60,550 bases of DNA from Chloroflexota bacterium (lineage in GTDB: Bacteria; Chloroflexota; Ktedonobacteria; Ktedonobacterales; Ktedonobacteraceae): contig VBHI01000317.1 in the NCBI GenBank assembly GCA_005881495.1, positions 1 to 60,550 of the forward strand. The letters run 5' to 3'. The position numbers and the translations under genes are program-made. This document shows, in pieces, positions 42,534-50,956 of this stretch. Below the pieces are notes generated by a model. That model ran no database searches and was not told the DNA's origin. It worked only from the letters and a program-made list of their open reading frames with translations. Numbering within the stretch: the first letter of the stretch is position 1; each line of letters opens with the position of its first letter.

Positions 42534-43862
42534 GTGAGCAGTATTATTGAGCGCAGCAGCGACTGGTTTGAACGATATCTCGTTCCTCCACTCGGGACGC
42601 TCGCGAGCAGTATCTATTTGCAAGCCGTGCGCGATGCATTTATTATTTTTACCCTACCACTCATTATCGCTGGCAGCCTTTTTCTGATAGCGGCGAATCC
42701 ACCTTTTCCATTTCTGGCTGCGCTGGTAAGCAATTATAAGTATGCGATCCTGGTGCCATTTCAACTCTCGTTTGGCTTGATGGCGCTCTTTCTTGCCTTT
42801 GGCGTAGCGTATAGCCTGGCACAATATCGCCGAACGGAACCGGTTCAACCGGGAATACTGGCAATGGTATTGTTCCTGGTAGCGAGTGTGCCAGTGGGCG
42901 ATCTGACAAACTTGAAATTAGGTGAAATCCTGCCGTATTTAGGTGGTCAGGGGTTACTGGTTGCAATCCTGATCGGTATTATGACGACAGAGGTTATGCG
43001 CTGGTTCCGTGGATCGCGCTTTACCATCCGGCTGCCAAAGAGTGTCCCAAAGAATGTGACACGCGCTTTTGAGGCCCTTGTACCAACATTCTTGTTGTTG
43101 ACCTTTGTGTGGGGGCTTGAGTGGTTTGTCAGCTCTTATACTGCCAGCATAGATGGTAAAGACGTGCAAATGACCTTGCCTATTTTGCTCATGCAAACGT
43201 TCAAACCGTTAGTGGCTGTACAGAATAGCTATCCAGCGGCGTTGGCTGAAATTGTATTGATGATGTTGCTCTGGTCGGTTGGCATTCACGGGATGAACAT
43301 TGTCACGGCAATAGCTGCCCCTTTCTGGTTTACAACGCTAGCCAGTAACGCAAATGGTGGTCAGGGGATTGTTACTGAACCTTTCTTTCATATATTCGCT
43401 CACCTGGGTGGTTCAGGAGCAACATTGCCGCTGGTGATCTTTATGTTGGTTTCGCGATCCGCACAGTTACGTACTGTTGGGAGGATAGCATTGGGTCCAG
43501 CCATCTTCAACATTAATGAACCGGTCACTTTTGGGGTTCCAATGGCGCTGAACCCTCTCATGATGATTCCTTTTGTGCTTGTACCAGTGACAATTGTCAC
43601 GATTAACTACTTTGTGTTCGCAGTGGGGATGATACATGTACCAATTGTCATACAACCCTTTACCGTTCCTCTCGGAATCAGTGGCTTTGTAGCAACCGGC
43701 GGTGATGTCAGGGGGAGCCTTCTGCAGTTCTTTGACCTTGCCGTCTCTGCTCTTATCTACTTTCCATTTTTTAGAGCCTGGGAGCGCATTCTTGTCGCGC
43801 GGGAAGAGGAAGCAAGTCAGCATGAAGCTGCCGGCGCGCCAACTCTCGTCAAGGTAGGTTAG
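42534..43862 (+). CDS. PTS lactose/cellobiose-type EIIC
   Basis: Membrane permease of the sugar PTS, 442 residues, about ten spans. Family blocks: RDAFIIFTLPLIIAGSLFL, FKPLVAVQNSYPAALAEIVLMMLLWSVGIHGMN and the sugar-site FNINEPVTFGVPMALNPLMMIPF (the NEP-x-x-FG motif). The start is GTG 42534, with AGGAAGGTAAGG upstream. It transports a beta-linked disaccharide or similar (cellobiose, lactose, chitobiose type) while EIIB phosphorylates it; which sugar is not readable. Nearby beta-galactosidase is on the other side of the regulator, so a lactose-like sugar is possible. Confidence 0.92.
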   Translation: MSSIIERSSDWFERYLVPPLGTLASSIYLQAVRDAFIIFTLPLIIAGSLFLIAANPPFPFLAALVSNYKYAILVPFQLSFGLMALFLAFGVAYSLAQYRRTEPVQPGILAMVLFLVASVPVGDLTNLKLGEILPYLGGQGLLVAILIGIMTTEVMRWFRGSRFTIRLPKSVPKNVTRAFEALVPTFLLLTFVWGLEWFVSSYTASIDGKDVQMTLPILLMQTFKPLVAVQNSYPAALAEIVLMMLLWSVGIHGMNIVTAIAAPFWFTTLASNANGGQGIVTEPFFHIFAHLGGSGATLPLVIFMLVSRSAQLRTVGRIALGPAIFNINEPVTFGVPMALNPLMMIPFVLVPVTIVTINYFVFAVGMIHVPIVIQPFTVPLGISGFVATGGDVRGSLLQFFDLAVSALIYFPFFRAWERILVAREEEASQHEAAGAPTLVKVG

Positions 43863-44043
43863 TGCACCATCTAATGGATGGCGACAAAGGCCAGAAAGGA
43901 GGGGCATCAACTCTTTATTAGCTATCATACATTTTCGGTATGGGAATGTTATGTAGCTCCGTTCTTCAGTTCTCATGAAGTGTATGCTTCTGAGTTGTAA
44001 GTTCCGTGCTTGGCTAAGCACAGAGTGGAAGGAAAAGTTCACA

Positions 44044-45195
44044 ATGAGACTATTTGATCGAAAGCGAAGGTCATTTAACGCAGCAATTGGTATTATGTTG
44101 CTGGCGGTGTTGCTGGCTGCCTGCGGTACCACCACCACAACCAGTACCTCTACACCCTCAACGTCCGCCCCTGTCAATGGCAAAGGGTGCAAGAAGGTAG
44201 GTGTGCTCTTGCCTGAGACCGCCACCTCCGAACGATGGGATCACAAAGACAGGCCACTATTGCTGGCTGATATTCCCCAGGTACTTCCCGGTGCGACCGT
44301 TGACTACAACAATGCCCAGGGTAGTGCTGACACCCAGCAGACTCAGGCCCAGGCAGATCTAACGAAAGGGGATTGTATCCTGGTACTTGCCCCTTTCGAT
44401 AGTATAAAAGCGGCTGCGATCGTGGCGGCAGCAAAAGCCAAAAACGTGCCTGTGATTTCTTATGACCGCCTGACTTATAGCAACGACCTCAACTACTACG
44501 TCTCCTTCGACAACACGAAGGTAGGCGCGCTACAGGGTCAGTATATTGCTGCTAACTATCAGAGCTATGTTAGTGCTAATGGCACTAAAAACACGGTGAT
44601 GATCAACGGTGCCCAGACGGACAACAATGCGCTGCTGTTCTCCAAGGGTGCCCATAGCGCACTTGACCCATTGTACACTGCCGGGACTCTCAAGAAAGTA
44701 TATGAGAAATTCACCCCTGGCTGGGACAACCCGACCGCGCAAACCGAGATGCAGGCGGCACTAACGGCGAATGGGAATAAAGTTGCGATCGCGTATGTTG
44801 CCAACGACGGTATGGCAAACAATGTGATTGCCGCACTTAAAGCAGTGAAGCTCAATGGGAAGGTGCTTGTCACCGGCCAGGATGCGACGGCGGCAGGTCT
44901 CCAGAACATCCTTAAGGGCGACCAGGCCATGACCGTCTACAAGGCCATCACCAAAGAGGCCATGGGGACTGCACAGCTCGTTGCTGCGCTCAGCAATGGG
45001 ACGGCTACCTCCACGTTGGTCAATGGGTCGACCACTATTCCTCTCACTAGCGGCGCGAGCATTCCCTCGGTTCTCGAGACACCGGTGGCGGTGGACAAGA
45101 CGAATATTAAATCGACAGTCATTGCCGATAATTACGTGACAGTCGCTCAAATCTGTGCGGGTCTGCCTTCAGGCGCTGGCGGTATCTGTCCATAA
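44044..45195 (+). CDS. xylF: Xylose-type ABC transporter substrate-binding lipoprotein
   Basis: Periplasmic-binding protein of the sugar type-I (XylF/RbsB) family anchored as a lipoprotein: MRLFDRKRRS signal, hydrophobic core and lipobox LLAAC (C27), then a Thr/Ser linker. The ligand core VGVLLPETATSERWDHKDRP, VPVISYDRLTYSNDLNYYVSFDNTKVGALQGQYI and VTGQDATAAGLQNILKGDQAMTVYK matches XylF of xylose transporters. ATG 44044 follows GGAAGG. An earlier start at 43975 would put the signal peptide too far inside. First of three genes for the importer. Confidence 0.88.
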   Translation: MRLFDRKRRSFNAAIGIMLLAVLLAACGTTTTTSTSTPSTSAPVNGKGCKKVGVLLPETATSERWDHKDRPLLLADIPQVLPGATVDYNNAQGSADTQQTQAQADLTKGDCILVLAPFDSIKAAAIVAAAKAKNVPVISYDRLTYSNDLNYYVSFDNTKVGALQGQYIAANYQSYVSANGTKNTVMINGAQTDNNALLFSKGAHSALDPLYTAGTLKKVYEKFTPGWDNPTAQTEMQAALTANGNKVAIAYVANDGMANNVIAALKAVKLNGKVLVTGQDATAAGLQNILKGDQAMTVYKAITKEAMGTAQLVAALSNGTATSTLVNGSTTIPLTSGASIPSVLETPVAVDKTNIKSTVIADNYVTVAQICAGLPSGAGGICP

Positions 45196-45546
45196 GCTGT
45201 AGTTTTTAGCATAGCCTGGCCCCGCGAGGCGCTTTACTCTAGCTCTCCTCGTGAGAAAATGTAGATGGCATTCTCTGTGGGTGCCAGGTGAGTGAACCTG
45301 AAAATTCGGGAAATGAACATGTGTGGCACCCCCTTGGGGTGCCACCAGGTATAGGGTGTGCGAACGATTTTTGCACGATGCATGACGCTCGCAAGATTGT
45401 GAGCGTCAGCCGTCGTTTTTGCAAAAATCCTACGTACACCTCCGGATATACCAGCACTTTTCATTTGCAGAAGCAGATGGTATACTTTGCTTATGCTTCT
45501 GTTTGATGCTGGAATATTGCCACCTTTGACTTGATTGGAGGGCCAG
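45196..45546. other. 350-base spacer with two hairpins inside the xyl operon
   Basis: Between xylF and the ATPase gene. It holds a perfect stem-loop (GTGGCACCCC/GGGGTGCCAC, 45323-45345) and a near-perfect dyad (45383-45408, TGACGCTC/GAGCGTCA). A possible TATACT (about 45481-45486) precedes the ATPase gene. Such hairpins often lower expression of downstream genes relative to a binding protein (family knowledge). Confidence 0.55.
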
Positions 45547-46401
45547 ATGGCCGAAAATACTACTCCCGCGGTCGGTGAAATGACATCTCCTCAACCGGAG
45601 CAACCACCGAGCGGCGAACCACGGCTGCGTATGCACGGCATTAGTAAGTCTTTTGGAGCAGTTCGCGCACTTTATAAAGTGGATTTTGAAGTCCATGACA
45701 ACGAAGTCGTGGGCCTGGTCGGCGACAATGGCGCAGGTAAATCAACGCTGATTAAAGTCATCTCCGGTGTCGGCCCTTCTGACGAAGGCGAAATCTTTTT
45801 AGGAGGCAAAGAGGTCCATATAACCAGTCCCCAGGCTGCGAACCGCTTAGGCATCGAAACAGTCTACCAGGACCTTGCACTATGCGATAACCTGGATGTT
45901 GTCGCCAATCTATTTTTAGGACGTGAAGAGCGTTCATTTCTGCGATCTTTAAACGAGATCGATATGGAGAAGCAATCGCTAAATGTACTGCGTACCCTTG
46001 ATGTAAAACTCCCCTCGACACGCACGCCTGTAGCTACGCTCTCTGGTGGTCAGCGACAGTCTGTTGCTGTCGCAAAATCCATCTTACGCAAGGCGAAGGT
46101 GGTTCTGCTGGACGAGCCTACGGCTGCGCTGGGTGTGGCTCAGACTCGACAGGTACTGAACTTGATACGCAGGCTACGCGATCAAGGACTAGCAGTGGTT
46201 GTTATTTCACATAACCTGGCAGATGTGTTTGAGGTAGTGGATCGAGTGGTCGTCATGCGCCTTGGCAGGAGGGTGGGCACATTTGATATCAAAACCACCA
46301 CACCTGAACAGATTGTAGCGTCAATTACAGGAGCAGAATTTGGCCAGATTATGGCGACAAATGGTACGACCCAGGACAACGACCCGGTAGGAGGGAAATG
46401 A
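45547..46401 (+). CDS. Sugar ABC transporter ATP-binding protein (single domain, XylG-like)
   Basis: A 284-residue ATPase with one nucleotide-binding domain: Walker A GDNGAGKSTL, signature TLSGGQRQSVAVAK, Walker B VVLLDEPTAALG, and H-loop VISHNL. Its closest style is the XylG/RbsA carbohydrate group (VGLVGDNGAGKSTLIKVISGV; GIETVYQDLALCDNLDVVANLFLGRE), but those normally have two fused domains of about 500 residues. Here there is one, so a homodimer is expected. ATG 45547 after GGAGGGCC is chosen. Three-base gap to the permease. The FrcA-type fructose importers also have a single domain. Confidence 0.88.
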   Translation: MAENTTPAVGEMTSPQPEQPPSGEPRLRMHGISKSFGAVRALYKVDFEVHDNEVVGLVGDNGAGKSTLIKVISGVGPSDEGEIFLGGKEVHITSPQAANRLGIETVYQDLALCDNLDVVANLFLGREERSFLRSLNEIDMEKQSLNVLRTLDVKLPSTRTPVATLSGGQRQSVAVAKSILRKAKVVLLDEPTAALGVAQTRQVLNLIRRLRDQGLAVVVISHNLADVFEVVDRVVVMRLGRRVGTFDIKTTTPEQIVASITGAEFGQIMATNGTTQDNDPVGGK

Positions 46402-46404
46402 TCC

Positions 46405-47685
46405 ATGAGTGAAACTGTCGAGAAAAATGATACTCCTGAGCCATCAGAAGCTTCCAAGATGGCTGCATTTGGCGGCCAGGCAGTTCAGGCTGCCGATGTA
46501 GAGGTACCATCTTATATGCCCCGTCGCACGGTGGGCCAATTACTACGCAGTGACCTTGGTTTTGTGCCTGTATTGTTTACGTTGATCCTGGTTGTGATCT
46601 ACTTCACAATTGTCACTGGCGGTCTATTTCTGAAGCCGGAGAATCTCTCAAACCTGGTGGGACAGATTGTCACCTTTGGCATACTTGGACTTGGTGTCAT
46701 TATGGTTCTGCTGCTAGGTGAGATCGATCTTTCGATAGCCTCAGTCAGCGTATTCTGTTCAGTGATCATGGCGGTGCTTTCTGAGCGCAATGGGGTCCCT
46801 GCCCTGGTAGCTATACTGGCTGCTTTACTGACAGGCGCTATAGTTGGTTTCATCAATGGTTTCTTTGTTGCTGTAATGCGCGTTCCCTCGTTTATTGTGA
46901 CACTGGCTGCGTCCATCTTTTATTCAGGACTGCTGCTCAATCTGCTAGCTGGACAAAGTACGCTAATCATCAACAGCCCTTTCATAGTTGCTATTGCGGG
47001 TAGTGCTGAGAGTTTCCTGCCTAACTACCTGGGTATCGGTTTGCCACTGATAGCCGTCCTGCTGTATGCCATTAGTCTCATTTCCGGCTATGTGAGACGA
47101 AAGAGAGCTGGTCTCAGAACTATGTCGCTTCTGCAGGTTGTTTTGCAGATCGTGATAACTACACTCCTCGTAGGAGGGGCAGTGGCCATTTTTGTGAGCT
47201 ACCAGGGTGTGCCTTATGCGGCTGCAATCCTTTTTGGATTGATAGCGCTATTCTGGCTCATCATGACGAAAACCTCATTTGGGCGTCATGTCTATGCTGT
47301 CGGTGGTAGTGCTGAGGCAGCCCGGCGTGCGGGTATTAATGTCGTAGTTATACGTATGGCGTGCTTTACCTTATGTTCGACGCTTGCTGCTGTAGGCGGT
47401 ATTATCCTGGCTTCCCGTGGCACTGCCGTGGCGAGCCAGATCGACCCGGTGTTGCTACTTAATGCAATCGCAGCGGCTGTGATTGGTGGTGTTAGTCTCT
47501 TTGGAGGTCGAGGGTCGGTCTGGGCGGTTGTACTAGGAGCGCTTATCATCGGCAGCCTGGTAAATGGCCTGGCTCTAATGAGCCAGGGGACGGATGTGTC
47601 GGAAATGGTTGAGGGCGTCGTCTTGTTGATTGCTGTGACCGTTGACGCTCTTGTCCGACGAGCCCAGATGCGTACAGGACGATAG
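46405..47685 (+). CDS. xylH: Xylose-type ABC transporter permease
   Basis: A 426-residue permease of the BPD_transp_2 family with about 11 spans; long family members of this length are XylH-type. It includes FGILGLGVIMVLLLGEIDLSIASVSVFC (the GEIDLS block), GFINGFFVAVMRVPSFIVTLAA, and the cytoplasmic loop FGRHVYAVGGSAEAARRAGINV (EAA-like, contacts the ATPase), ending near the usual GSLVNGLALMSQGTDVSEMVEGVVLLIAV. ATG 46405 follows GGAGGG. It makes the channel half of the xylose importer and completes the operon. Symbol by homology in style; substrate assignment rests on XylF and the xylulokinase gene. Confidence 0.85.
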   Translation: MSETVEKNDTPEPSEASKMAAFGGQAVQAADVEVPSYMPRRTVGQLLRSDLGFVPVLFTLILVVIYFTIVTGGLFLKPENLSNLVGQIVTFGILGLGVIMVLLLGEIDLSIASVSVFCSVIMAVLSERNGVPALVAILAALLTGAIVGFINGFFVAVMRVPSFIVTLAASIFYSGLLLNLLAGQSTLIINSPFIVAIAGSAESFLPNYLGIGLPLIAVLLYAISLISGYVRRKRAGLRTMSLLQVVLQIVITTLLVGGAVAIFVSYQGVPYAAAILFGLIALFWLIMTKTSFGRHVYAVGGSAEAARRAGINVVVIRMACFTLCSTLAAVGGIILASRGTAVASQIDPVLLLNAIAAAVIGGVSLFGGRGSVWAVVLGALIIGSLVNGLALMSQGTDVSEMVEGVVLLIAVTVDALVRRAQMRTGR

Positions 47686-47738
47686 TTGCGTCCTCCTTGA
47701 GAACGCTGCTTTTTGTCACACAACGATGAGTTTTCATC

Positions 47739-47772
47739 AATAGAGGTGCTTCAGTAGTGAAGCACCTCTATT
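47739..47772 (+). terminator. Hairpin terminator after xylose importer
   Basis: Perfect 15-bp arms 47739-47753 and 47758-47772 with a GTAG loop, 54 bases after the xylH stop. The following bases are not a clean T tract, but the stem is strong. Confidence 0.7.
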
Positions 47773-47842
47773 GCTCTATTCGTTGTTAGCACGTACAATA
47801 CGCTTAACAACGAATTATGAATAGATCGGTGGCTAATCATCT

Positions 47843-48346
47843 GTGCTGAAGAACGCGCTCTACCGGATGTTAAAATCATCCGTCGGGATTTTTTTTACCT
47901 TCCTCAATTTTCTCCTAGCGGGTAACCTTCCTCCATTGGGCTGTGTAACTATCATTGTGCAACATGAAGGCAGGTATCTTATGATCGAGCGCCCTGAGGG
48001 TGGGTATGTCTTGCCGGGAGGCTTTATGCGTTGGAAAGAGCGACCAGTACAAACGGCTCTACGCGAAGGTAAGGAGGAGACAGGTCTGACGTTGAAAGTG
48101 CATGAGTTCATCGGCTATAGCTCAACTGCTAGTTACGGATTGATGCGATTGAGTACACTAAGCATGGTCTTTTATGCCGAAGTTGTTGAGGGAGAACAAA
48201 GAAACAGCATAGAGGGACGAGTAAGCTGGCTTGATGAAACGGAGGTGCTCGAAAAGATAATTCCACTACAAAGGGGTATTTTTGACAACTTTTTACTTTA
48301 TCGTGAACAGAACGGGCAGGTGAAAAGATTTCAGGTTGAGAACTGA
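47843..48346 (+). CDS. NUDIX hydrolase with N-terminal hydrophobic segment
   Basis: A 167-residue NUDIX protein; the box reads GGFMRWKERPVQTALREGKEETGLTLKV, where GX5EX7REUXEEXGU is matched with G for U in one place. The N-terminus VGIFFTFLNFLLAG is hydrophobic and may be a membrane or lipid contact. GTG 47843 is the first possible start; no good ribosome site is visible. Next gene follows closely. Substrate unknown. Confidence 0.8.
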   Translation: MLKNALYRMLKSSVGIFFTFLNFLLAGNLPPLGCVTIIVQHEGRYLMIERPEGGYVLPGGFMRWKERPVQTALREGKEETGLTLKVHEFIGYSSTASYGLMRLSTLSMVFYAEVVEGEQRNSIEGRVSWLDETEVLEKIIPLQRGIFDNFLLYREQNGQVKRFQVEN

Positions 48347-48380
48347 CGAAAAAAAACCAGGTAAGGGTGTTATATTGCTG

Positions 48381-49457
48381 ATGCCGAAAATAGATACGGA
48401 AGTTGTGGCTGTTGATCCTGTTCATCCGGAGGCAGCAAAGATAGAGCGCGCCGCGGCTTTGATACGGGCAGGCGAGGTGGTCGTTTTCCCTACAGAGACG
48501 GTTTATGGCCTTGGGGCAGATGCGCTGCAACCCCGCGCGGTAGAGCGCATTTTTGCTGCCAAAGGACGCCCATTGAGTGACCCACTAATTGTACACATTG
48601 CTGATGAAGATGCTTTGCGAGAGCTGGCCGCTACTCTGCCAGGGCACGTAAAGGAATTGGCTCGTGCATTCTGGCCAGGTCCTTTGACGTTGATTGTGCC
48701 CCGTAGTCAGCGCGTACCCTTATTGGTCACGGCGGGGCTGGAGACTGTGGCTGTGCGGATGCCGCACCATCCCGTCGCGCTTGCGTTGATTCGCGCCGCG
48801 GGTTCACCTATTGCGGCTCCGAGCGCCAATCGCTTTATGCATGTGAGTCCCACAACGGCTCAACACGTATTTGCTGATCTCAATGGGCGCGTACCACTTA
48901 TTCTCGATAGCGGTCCCTGTGAGGTGGGGGTTGAATCGACAGTGCTCGACCTTTGTGCGGCTGTGCCAACGATCTTGCGTCCGGGCGGTGTCAGCCTTGA
49001 AGAACTGCGGACTATGTTGCCTGATGTTCAACTGGCGACTCGCCAAATTCCTGCGCCAAATGATGTTCATGATAAGAGAGTGCAGAAGGCTCCTGGTCAA
49101 CTTCTGACCCATTATGCGCCTGCTGTTCCTCTGATTCTTTTCGCGGGCAATGTGGAGTCGATGCGCAGAGCGATGCTGGCAGAAGTCAGGCGTCGATGTG
49201 AGAGTGGCGAGCTGGCCGGTGTCCTGGTTGCGGATGAAGATGTACCTGTTTTTCAAGAGAGTAGCGCTTTGGTACAGAGTCTTGGGAATGCCGCTGAGCC
49301 CGCACAGGTAGCGGCCACTCTGTTCGCTGGTTTACGCGCTTTAGAAGCTGCCGGTGTAGATATCATTCTCTGCCGGAGCTTTGATGAACATGGCCTGGGG
49401 CTTGCTATACGCGATCGATTGCTACGGGCGGCTGGGAAGGTTGTTGAGACGGCGTAA
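48381..49457 (+). CDS. sua5: L-threonylcarbamoyladenylate synthase (Sua5 type)
   Basis: Makes threonylcarbamoyl-AMP from threonine, bicarbonate and ATP for the t6A modification of tRNA. The YrdC domain has FPTETVYGLGADAL, RIFAAKGRPLSDPLIVHI, FWPGPLTLIV, and SANRFMHVSPTTAQHV, and the long C-terminal Sua5 domain (about 235-358) is present: PGQLLTHYAPAVPLI. At about 358 residues this is Sua5 and not the short TsaC. ATG 48381 gives the family's usual N-terminus (MPKIDTEVVAVDP); an earlier TTG at 48336 overlaps the NUDIX gene. Sequence is intact. Confidence 0.92.
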   Translation: MPKIDTEVVAVDPVHPEAAKIERAAALIRAGEVVVFPTETVYGLGADALQPRAVERIFAAKGRPLSDPLIVHIADEDALRELAATLPGHVKELARAFWPGPLTLIVPRSQRVPLLVTAGLETVAVRMPHHPVALALIRAAGSPIAAPSANRFMHVSPTTAQHVFADLNGRVPLILDSGPCEVGVESTVLDLCAAVPTILRPGGVSLEELRTMLPDVQLATRQIPAPNDVHDKRVQKAPGQLLTHYAPAVPLILFAGNVESMRRAMLAEVRRRCESGELAGVLVADEDVPVFQESSALVQSLGNAAEPAQVAATLFAGLRALEAAGVDIILCRSFDEHGLGLAIRDRLLRAAGKVVETA

Positions 49458-49506
49458 CGTAAGGAAGGCAAGCAACGACGCCAGGTTGACCGCAGACCCC
49501 CCGCTC

Positions 49507-49593
49507 GGTTGACCGCAAGGGTCAACCCTACTATACACGGCGCGATGCTGCGCATCGCACGCGCGGCTGATGGGAGGTCGGCAGCGATGCAAG
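49507..49593. repeat. 87-bp composite intergenic repeat, copy B
   Basis: Downstream of sua5; about 91% identical to 41986-42072. A partial palindrome GGTTGACCGC just before it (49483) suggests a decayed second unit. Confidence 0.85.
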
Positions 49594-49655
49594 CCTTATA
49601 TTTGGGCCGCCTGAGTATTGCTTCTGCACATCCATTGCTTTCGTTCGCCAGAATT

Positions 49656-50861
49656 CTATAAGTGGAACGCATATACCTTCCCATCAAACGAGCCGACGTA
49701 AACCATTCCATTTGCGACCGCTGGTGAGGAGTCGATTGCGTCGCCTGTGGTATAGGTCCAGAGTATTGCACCGGTTATGGCATCAAGTGCATACAATTTG
49801 TGATCTTGCGAACTGACATAGACGATACCATTCGCGACGGTGGGCGAGGAGTAGATCCTGTCTCCTGTAGTTAACGTCCATCGAGGTTTCCCCGTTATGG
49901 CATCGAAAGCATAGAGTTTGTTGTCAGTTGAACCAATGTAGACGATGCCGTTAGCTACGGCTGGTGAGGAGTGGATTAAGTCGCCTGTAGGAGTTTTCCA
50001 TAGGAGAGTGCCCGTTGTGGAATTGAATGCATACACGTTTCGATCCTCAGAGCCAATGTAGACGATGCCATTGGCCACGGCTGGCGAGGAGACGCGGAAA
50101 GGTAGTCCGACGGTGGCGATCCATAAAGTCTTCCCATTCCTGGCATCCAATGCATAGAGTTTGTCATCCTCCGAGCCAACGTAGACTACACCATTGACCA
50201 CGGCTGGCGAGGAGGAGACGAAGTTATCGGTGGAATGAGTCCATAGAACCTTACCGGTCGCAGCATCCAATGCATATAACAAATGATCATTCGAACCGAC
50301 ATAGACCACGCCATTCGCCACAGCAGGTGAAGACCAGACCGGGCCGCCGGTTGGATAGATCCACACAGTCGCACCGGTTCTGGCATTGAAGGCATACAAG
50401 TTGTCGTCATCTGATCCAACATAAACGATGCCGTCTGCAACCGCGGGTGAAGAGCCAACGCCATCATTAGCATTGTGTGCCCATAGGATTTTCCCGGTCT
50501 TTGCGTCCAATGCGTACATTAACTTATCATTCGAGCCAATGTAGACGATGCCATTGGCCACGGCTGGCGAGGAGTTGATGTAGGCTGCGGTGGATGCCGA
50601 CCAGTAGGGTACCAGGTGAGAGACATTTGTTATGTTGAGGATACGCTCAGATTGATTGAAGCGCGTGCGTTGCAAATCAAAGCCGAACATCGCATTGTTT
50701 GAGTTGGCGGGAATGTTGAGATGAGGTTGAGAACCAGGTTGAGCAAATCTCCATTTGGAGAAAAATATGATGCCTCCAGCCACGAAGAGGACTGCGAGCA
50801 CGATAAAAGGTATTCCTCGGATGCTGGAAATACGCCGGTGGTGGCTGTTGTTTGTTTCCAT
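49656..50861 (-). CDS. PQQ-repeat eight-bladed beta-propeller, membrane-anchored
   Basis: Residues about 16-36 form a single membrane span after a short basic tail, and the rest is eight repeats of about 40 residues, each SSPAVANGIVYVGSxDxKLYALDAxTGKxLW. This is the PQQ-like propeller of BamB-type and sensor proteins. It lies outside the membrane. Counting SSPAV/SSPTV gives eight, a full closed propeller. Repeats are nearly identical, implying recent internal duplication or constraint. No PQQ-binding catalytic residues are recognised, so an enzyme is not claimed. Its start ATG 50861 has AGAGACTT nearby. Function likely scaffolding or binding. Confidence 0.82.
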   Translation of the reverse strand: METNNSHHRRISSIRGIPFIVLAVLFVAGGIIFFSKWRFAQPGSQPHLNIPANSNNAMFGFDLQRTRFNQSERILNITNVSHLVPYWSASTAAYINSSPAVANGIVYIGSNDKLMYALDAKTGKILWAHNANDGVGSSPAVADGIVYVGSDDDNLYAFNARTGATVWIYPTGGPVWSSPAVANGVVYVGSNDHLLYALDAATGKVLWTHSTDNFVSSSPAVVNGVVYVGSEDDKLYALDARNGKTLWIATVGLPFRVSSPAVANGIVYIGSEDRNVYAFNSTTGTLLWKTPTGDLIHSSPAVANGIVYIGSTDNKLYAFDAITGKPRWTLTTGDRIYSSPTVANGIVYVSSQDHKLYALDAITGAILWTYTTGDAIDSSPAVANGMVYVGSFDGKVYAFHL

Positions 50862-50956
50862 AAGTCTCTCAAAGTCTGAAACTGCTCTGGCAACATACGC
50901 ATGACATAGGCATTTTCACATAAAGAGTATATCATAGTGACTGTTGATATGAGCAG

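Noticed and set aside
45323..45408. End of an insertion sequence between xylF and the ATPase gene
   Set aside because: Two hairpins are present but there is no transposase, target duplication or break in the operon.
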